64,000 bases of DNA, taken from the NCBI GenBank assembly GCA_024663395.1, contig JANFAH010000001.1, positions 1,612,001 through 1,676,000 on the forward strand. The letters run 5' to 3'. Shown one piece after another: positions 59,855 through 64,000 of the stretch (its first letter is position 1; each line of letters starts with the position of its first letter). Both the position numbers and the translations under genes were made by a program. The notes beneath the pieces were generated by a model. The model saw only the letters and a program-made list of their open reading frames with translations, searched no databases and was not told the DNA's origin. This DNA is from Pisolithus tinctorius (lineage: Eukaryota > Basidiomycota > Agaricomycetes > Boletales > Pisolithaceae).

Positions 59855-61096
59855 TCAAATCAACAGTTCTCCAGTTGCAACTGGTCTAGGTAGTAGGTCA
59901 TCCATCCGCAGTGATTGACACATGGGAACATGCACCGACTGATGTACGTTGGCATGCATGTAGTATGCCAGGCATGCTCTGTCACTGTCTACAGCTCCCA
60001 CCCCATGCTCCAATGCTGAACCTGAAAATGAAATGATGGTCCCTGGGTTGTAGCGCAGCCGCAGATTCAGCGTTGGAATGACAGAGTCCAAAGGTGGGTA
60101 GTCGCCCACAGTTACCAGCAGGTCATACCATGGATCCTGTCCATTGATATCCCTGTGGTAACAAGTTGCCCGATTCACCATCACGGACATGCTGCTATAC
60201 GTGGAGCTCCATATCAGCAGTATGGAGCTCATATCCGAATCTGCCCGCTGTTCTGCCTGTTTGCCAAGGCGGATCAATGCTTCCCTGCCATCTGCATACA
60301 TTCGCGGGTGGATGACATGCAGGATCGCAGATAACAGGGCATTGGTGTCGGACATTTGGTCGACCCATTCCCTTGTAGAAGTGTTTTCTGTCCTGGATTT
60401 GAGCAGCTGTGAGGCTTCCGGGAAGCCATTTTTGGGCTTCAAGACGGATGAGCGCTTTATTTACAAGGTGAGCAATGATCACCCACCCCACGACCCTGTT
60501 GAAACCATGCGGGTGACAGGTTGATGGCGCCTTTCAACTCAGCATCATTGTGGAAATATGACTTGTCTGTCCGCCATGCCTGTGGGGAAGCCTTTATGCT
60601 CTCCCGCAGTGGTTCCCTCAGAAGATGAAGGCGGTTCCATACGTCGGCCTGCCATTCCATTCAGTCAGTAGAATATGAGATTCTGCATTTCCTTACCCTT
60701 CTTTTTGGGCTGAGAGCGTCCGGCAAATACCATACGCGGATGGTGTTTGAGTCGGTCACCAGAATGGACAGCTCAGTCACTTCCACGTATCTCTCAGCAG
60801 CTTCTGCATTGCAGGTTTTTCCACCCTGATTTTTCCCGACATTGACTGTGGAAAGATGAAAACTTCCATCGCACCATTATGATGGACGTACTTGGGCGAC
60901 GATAGGCCTGTGAGATTACTGACAATATGCGATCCGCTTCACATAACACCGGAAATGGAATCGATATATCTGGAAGGGCGCGAGGTCCACTGAATACCTC
61001 CTCTTGAAACCTCGCTTTCATGTATGATGCAATGCAGTCTGTTAGTTCCATTTGCCATCCGTGGGGGATTTTAGACATGTCTTGCATAGTATTCAT
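59855..61096 (-). CDS. TET/JBP-family Fe(II)/2-oxoglutarate dioxygenase (KDZ element cargo)
   Basis: Four exons in frame: 60892-61096, 60697-60845, 60487-60648, 59855-60436 (1098 nt, 365 aa); introns 46-50 nt. The family oxidises 5-methylcytosine or thymine in DNA using Fe(II), 2-oxoglutarate and O2. Visible features: VTDSNTIRVWYLPDALSP and INLSPAWFQQG in the N-terminal half. The double-stranded beta-helix has the iron ligands H266 and D268 (CYHRDING), then YDLLVTVGDY and YNPGTIISFSG, the distal ligand H316 (ALEHGV) and R325 (DRACLAYYM), the expected 2-oxoglutarate contact. No stop or frameshift seen. Association of such genes with KDZ transposons is known in basidiomycetes. Nuclear site of action is inferred; substrate is not proven from sequence. 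Confidence 0.88.
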
Positions 61097-62935
61097 GCTT
61101 GGGGTGGATGAGGTCAGAGTTGTATAGCGGGCGAGCTGCTTGCAGCTTGTTGGAAAATTATGGCATGTTGGGATGCTTGCCTCAATATTCTACTGTGATC
61201 CAATCAATATGTTGTGATGCCATACATGCTATTGGTGTTGGGCCCGTCTTATGTTGCGACAGGGGTGGATCTTACTAGATGGACCTGTCCTTGTTTTATG
61301 GCGATATAAAAGATATTACTGAAGGGCCATCCATATGTTATGACCATATAAATAATACTGCTGAAGGGCCCATCATCCATGTGTTGTGACCTTGTAATTG
61401 ATATTACTGATGGGCCTGTCCTTATGTTGCAACAGGGGCATATCATTCTAGACAGGCCTGTCCATGTGTTGTGACCGTGTAATTGATATTACTGACGGGC
61501 CCGTCTATGTGTTGTGACACTGTAAATGATATTACTGACAGGCCCGTCCTTATGTTGCGACAGGCGTACATCTTGCTATTGATGGGCCTGTCCATGTGTT
61601 GTGACATTGTAAATGATATCACTGATGGGCCCGTCTTTATGTTGCGACAGGCATACATGTTGCTATTGACAGGCCCGTCCATGTGTTGTGACATTGACAA
61701 TGATATTACTGATGGGCCCGTCCTTATGTTGCGACAGGGGCACATCTTACTAGATGGGCCCGTCTATGTGTTGTGATATTGTAAATGATATTACTGACGG
61801 GCCCATCTTTATGTTGCAACAGGCATACGTGTTGCTATTGACGGGCCCGTCCATGTGTTGTGACATTGTAAATGATATTACTGATGGGCCCGTCTTTATG
61901 TTGCGACAGGCATACGTGTTGCTATTAGATGGGCCCATCCATGTATTGTGACCGTGTAATTGATATTACTGATGGGCCCATCCTTATGTTGCGACAGGGG
62001 CGTATCTTACTAGATGGGCCCATCTATGTGCTGTGACACTGTAAATGATATTACTGACGGGCCCGTCTTTATGTTGCGACAGGCATACATGTTGCTATTG
62101 ACGGGCCCATCCATGTGCTGTGACCGTGTAATTGACCTTGCTGAAAGGCCCATCTTTATGTTGTGACATGGGTGCATCTTACTAGATGGGCCCGTCCATG
62201 TGTTGTGACCCTGTAAATGATATATATTGAAGGGCCTGTCTTTATGTTGCGACAGGTACATCTTACTATGGACGGGCCCACCCATGTGTTGTGATGGTAT
62301 AAATGATATTATGGAAGGGCCCGTCCATATGTTTTGATGCTATAAATGATATTACTGATGGGCCCGTCTTTATGTTGCGGCAGGGATGCATCTTACTAGA
62401 CGGGCCCATCTATGTGCTGTGACGCTGTCAATGATATTACTGACGGGCCTGTCCTTATGTTGCGACAGGCATACATCTTGCTATGGACGGGCCCGTCTAT
62501 ATGTTGTGACAGTGGTATATTATCCCAAAGATGGGCCCTTCCATATGCTGCCAACTCTGTAATCTATCATAGAGGGGCCCCTCTTTATGTTGTGACCCTA
62601 TAAAGCATATGACGGGTGGGCCCATCCATATGTTGCGACCTTCTTCATGATACAATAGGCGGGCCTGTCCATGTCTTACAGTAGCTCAGCATACTTACTT
62701 GGTCACGGGCCCGTCTATATGTTGCAGCATCCTTACCCTCCACAGGCCCTCCCATATGTTGTGGAATTGCGCTTATGGGCCCGTACATATGTTGCTCTCA
62801 CTATAGGCCCTCAGGCCTGTCCATGTGTCATGGCTAATCTATTTAGATGGGCCCGTCGTGGGGTCTATATAAGTGTTGGCATTTTGGCACGCAGGCTACC
62901 TATATGTTGTGACTAAATGGACTACATGGGGTCCC
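61097..62935 (+). repeat. terminal palindrome array, far end of the right element
   Basis: After about 140 bp of upstream sequence of the TET/JBP gene, GGGCCC-centred units run from about 61240 to 62850. Alternating half-units here read TTTATGTTGCGACAGGCATAC and CATGTGTTGTGACATTGTAA in outline. TATATAAG at 62866-62873 and CAGGCTACCTATATGTTGTG lead to the end near GGACTACATG. Same orientation as the left element's array and inverted relative to 13859-17711, so it serves as the second terminal inverted repeat of the right element. The exact last base is uncertain. Confidence 0.8.
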
Positions 62936-63533
62936 TGTAAAGAAGGTCTATGGTAGTACATCAGTAAGGTAGCTGTAAGGTTAATATAGTAAACATACCT
63001 CAGGCTTCTGTGGTAAGAAGACTGAGGTGCACAAGGAAAAACTAATTGCCTAAGTGCGAAGAATTATTATGTAAGCTTGTATGCTGTAAGCAAATAAACA
63101 TAGGGGACACATGTTCCAACACACCCCCTCAGTGTAGCAAGTCTTTAGAAAATAATTCCCATACCAAGAGAAAAGTGTTCATGCTTCTCATGTGACAGTC
63201 CCTTGGTGAGAACATCAGCAATCTGCTCGTTTGTAGAAATGTACTTGACATCCACTTCTCCATCTTCAACCTTCTCGTGAATAAAATGATGATGAATAGC
63301 TATGTGCTTCATGTGATCGTGGAACATTGCATTGCTCATCAGGGCTATTGCAGACTGGTTGTCGACTAGGAGGGAAGTGGGCTGTGCAGTCATATCCATA
63401 TCTAGTTCATGTAGTAGCATTCGCAGCCAAAGTATTTCTTTTGCAGCTGCTGAGACTGCCATGTACTCAGCTTCTGTGCTAGACAAAGCAACAGAGGTCT
63501 GTTTCTTGGATGACCAGCTAACTGCTCCACCGG
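62936..63533 (-). mobile_element. Ty1/copia 3' end: 186-bp LTR and RNase H (fragment)
   Basis: Minus-strand element. LTR at 62936-63121 reads (minus) TGTTGGAACATG...CTTCTTTACA, preceded by a purine tract (63122-63135). Pol C-terminus at 63145-63533 encodes copia RNase H: VALSSTEAEYMAVSAAAKE, LLVDNQSAIAL, HIAIHHHFIHEKV, IADVLTKGL. It is cut at 63533 by element E and beyond the window, so integrity cannot be judged. Confidence 0.88.
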
Positions 63534-64000
63534 TGTGAGTCAAAGTGTGGAATGCTGGTGAAAACCAAACAAATCCAACACAAAAGACACATAAGAGCGA
63601 GTGGTGGTTTGCCTCCACGGAACCTGGAGTGCAGAGAAACCTAAAGTGGGGGGAGTTTCAATGGCAGGTGCTCCTAGCGCAAGTCATCGACGAGTTATGC
63701 AGGAGTAGATGAATGGATGATGACTGAGGAGGGGATGCTGAACAGAGTGAAGGTGTTCAGCCGAAAGGACTTCTTGGAATAATGGACTTCGATAAAATGT
63801 GCTCCTAGTGCAAGTTGATGACGAGTTACACAGGAGTTGGATGGATGACTAAGCAAGAGCGCTGACTAAGTGTGGATAAGACTGCAGATGATGGATGGTG
63901 GCAGATAGACCCCTTCATGGAGCCTCAACTACCAATGATATGAATGGAGACAGATAGACTCTTCTGAATGAGCCTCAACTGTCGACAATGAGTTATGCAC
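63534..64000 (-). mobile_element. 1852-bp-family element, copy E (partial, window edge)
   Basis: Begins TGTGAGTCAAAGTGTGG directly after CCGG (63530-63533) inside the copia RNase H gene. Homologous to the first about 465 bp of copies A, B and D, closest to B in the CTTCAATGGCAGGTGCTCC phrase. The other end lies outside the window. Confidence 0.8.

Noticed and set aside
1..64000. Starship-type giant element
   Set aside because: No tyrosine recombinase/DUF3435 captain is visible; the backbone transposase is KDZ type, and Starships are mainly known from ascomycetes.

Overview
The window looks like transposon-dense DNA from an agaricomycete (basidiomycete) fungus. The signs are introns of about 43-63 nt with GT...AG ends, a KDZ-superfamily transposase with a cysteine cluster, a TET/JBP-type dioxygenase, an F-box family typical of mushroom-forming fungi, chromodomain Ty3/gypsy elements and a Helitron. 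I see no convincing ordinary host gene, tRNA or rRNA. Almost everything belongs to a mobile element.

Backbone: two copies of one large KDZ-type element lie in opposite orientation around a 1.46 kb spacer (12397-13858). The left copy (1-12396, cut by the window edge) carries no visible insertion. Reading outwards from the spacer it has a terminal array of GACGGGCCCGTC palindromes, a Zn2Cys6/coiled-coil protein gene, a degenerate repeat tail, the KDZ transposase (10 exons, open, 1068 aa) and a divergent companion gene. The right copy (13859-about 62935) has the same order, then a 584-aa gene of unknown function, a TET/JBP dioxygenase (365 aa, open) and a second palindrome array in inverted orientation. 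The arrays therefore behave as long terminal inverted repeats. Without later insertions the right copy would be about 18.3 kb.

Insertions into the right copy: a 1852-bp TG...CA element (A) in the array; a Ty3/gypsy element (19341-27014) that itself holds an 827-bp solo LTR; element B with an inverted sister C nested inside it; and a Helitron (31506-49095). The Helitron carries captured minus-strand genes, a chromovirus (40154-45931) and element D. Most of these have clean target-site duplications, so the layers can be peeled back exactly. A Ty1/copia fragment and a fifth 1852-bp-family copy (E) abut the right end.

How the parts may work together (inference): the KDZ transposase would move the element, the Zn2Cys6/coiled-coil protein is a good candidate to bind the CGG-N2-CCG dyads of the terminal arrays, and the TET/JBP enzyme could oxidise methylcytosine. 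Decay between copies is dominated by CpG to TpG/CpA changes, including many CGA to TGA stops. This fits a genome that methylates CpG in repeats, which is the mark a TET/JBP enzyme would act on. Left transposase open, right transposase dead, right TET/JBP open: the pair may complement each other.
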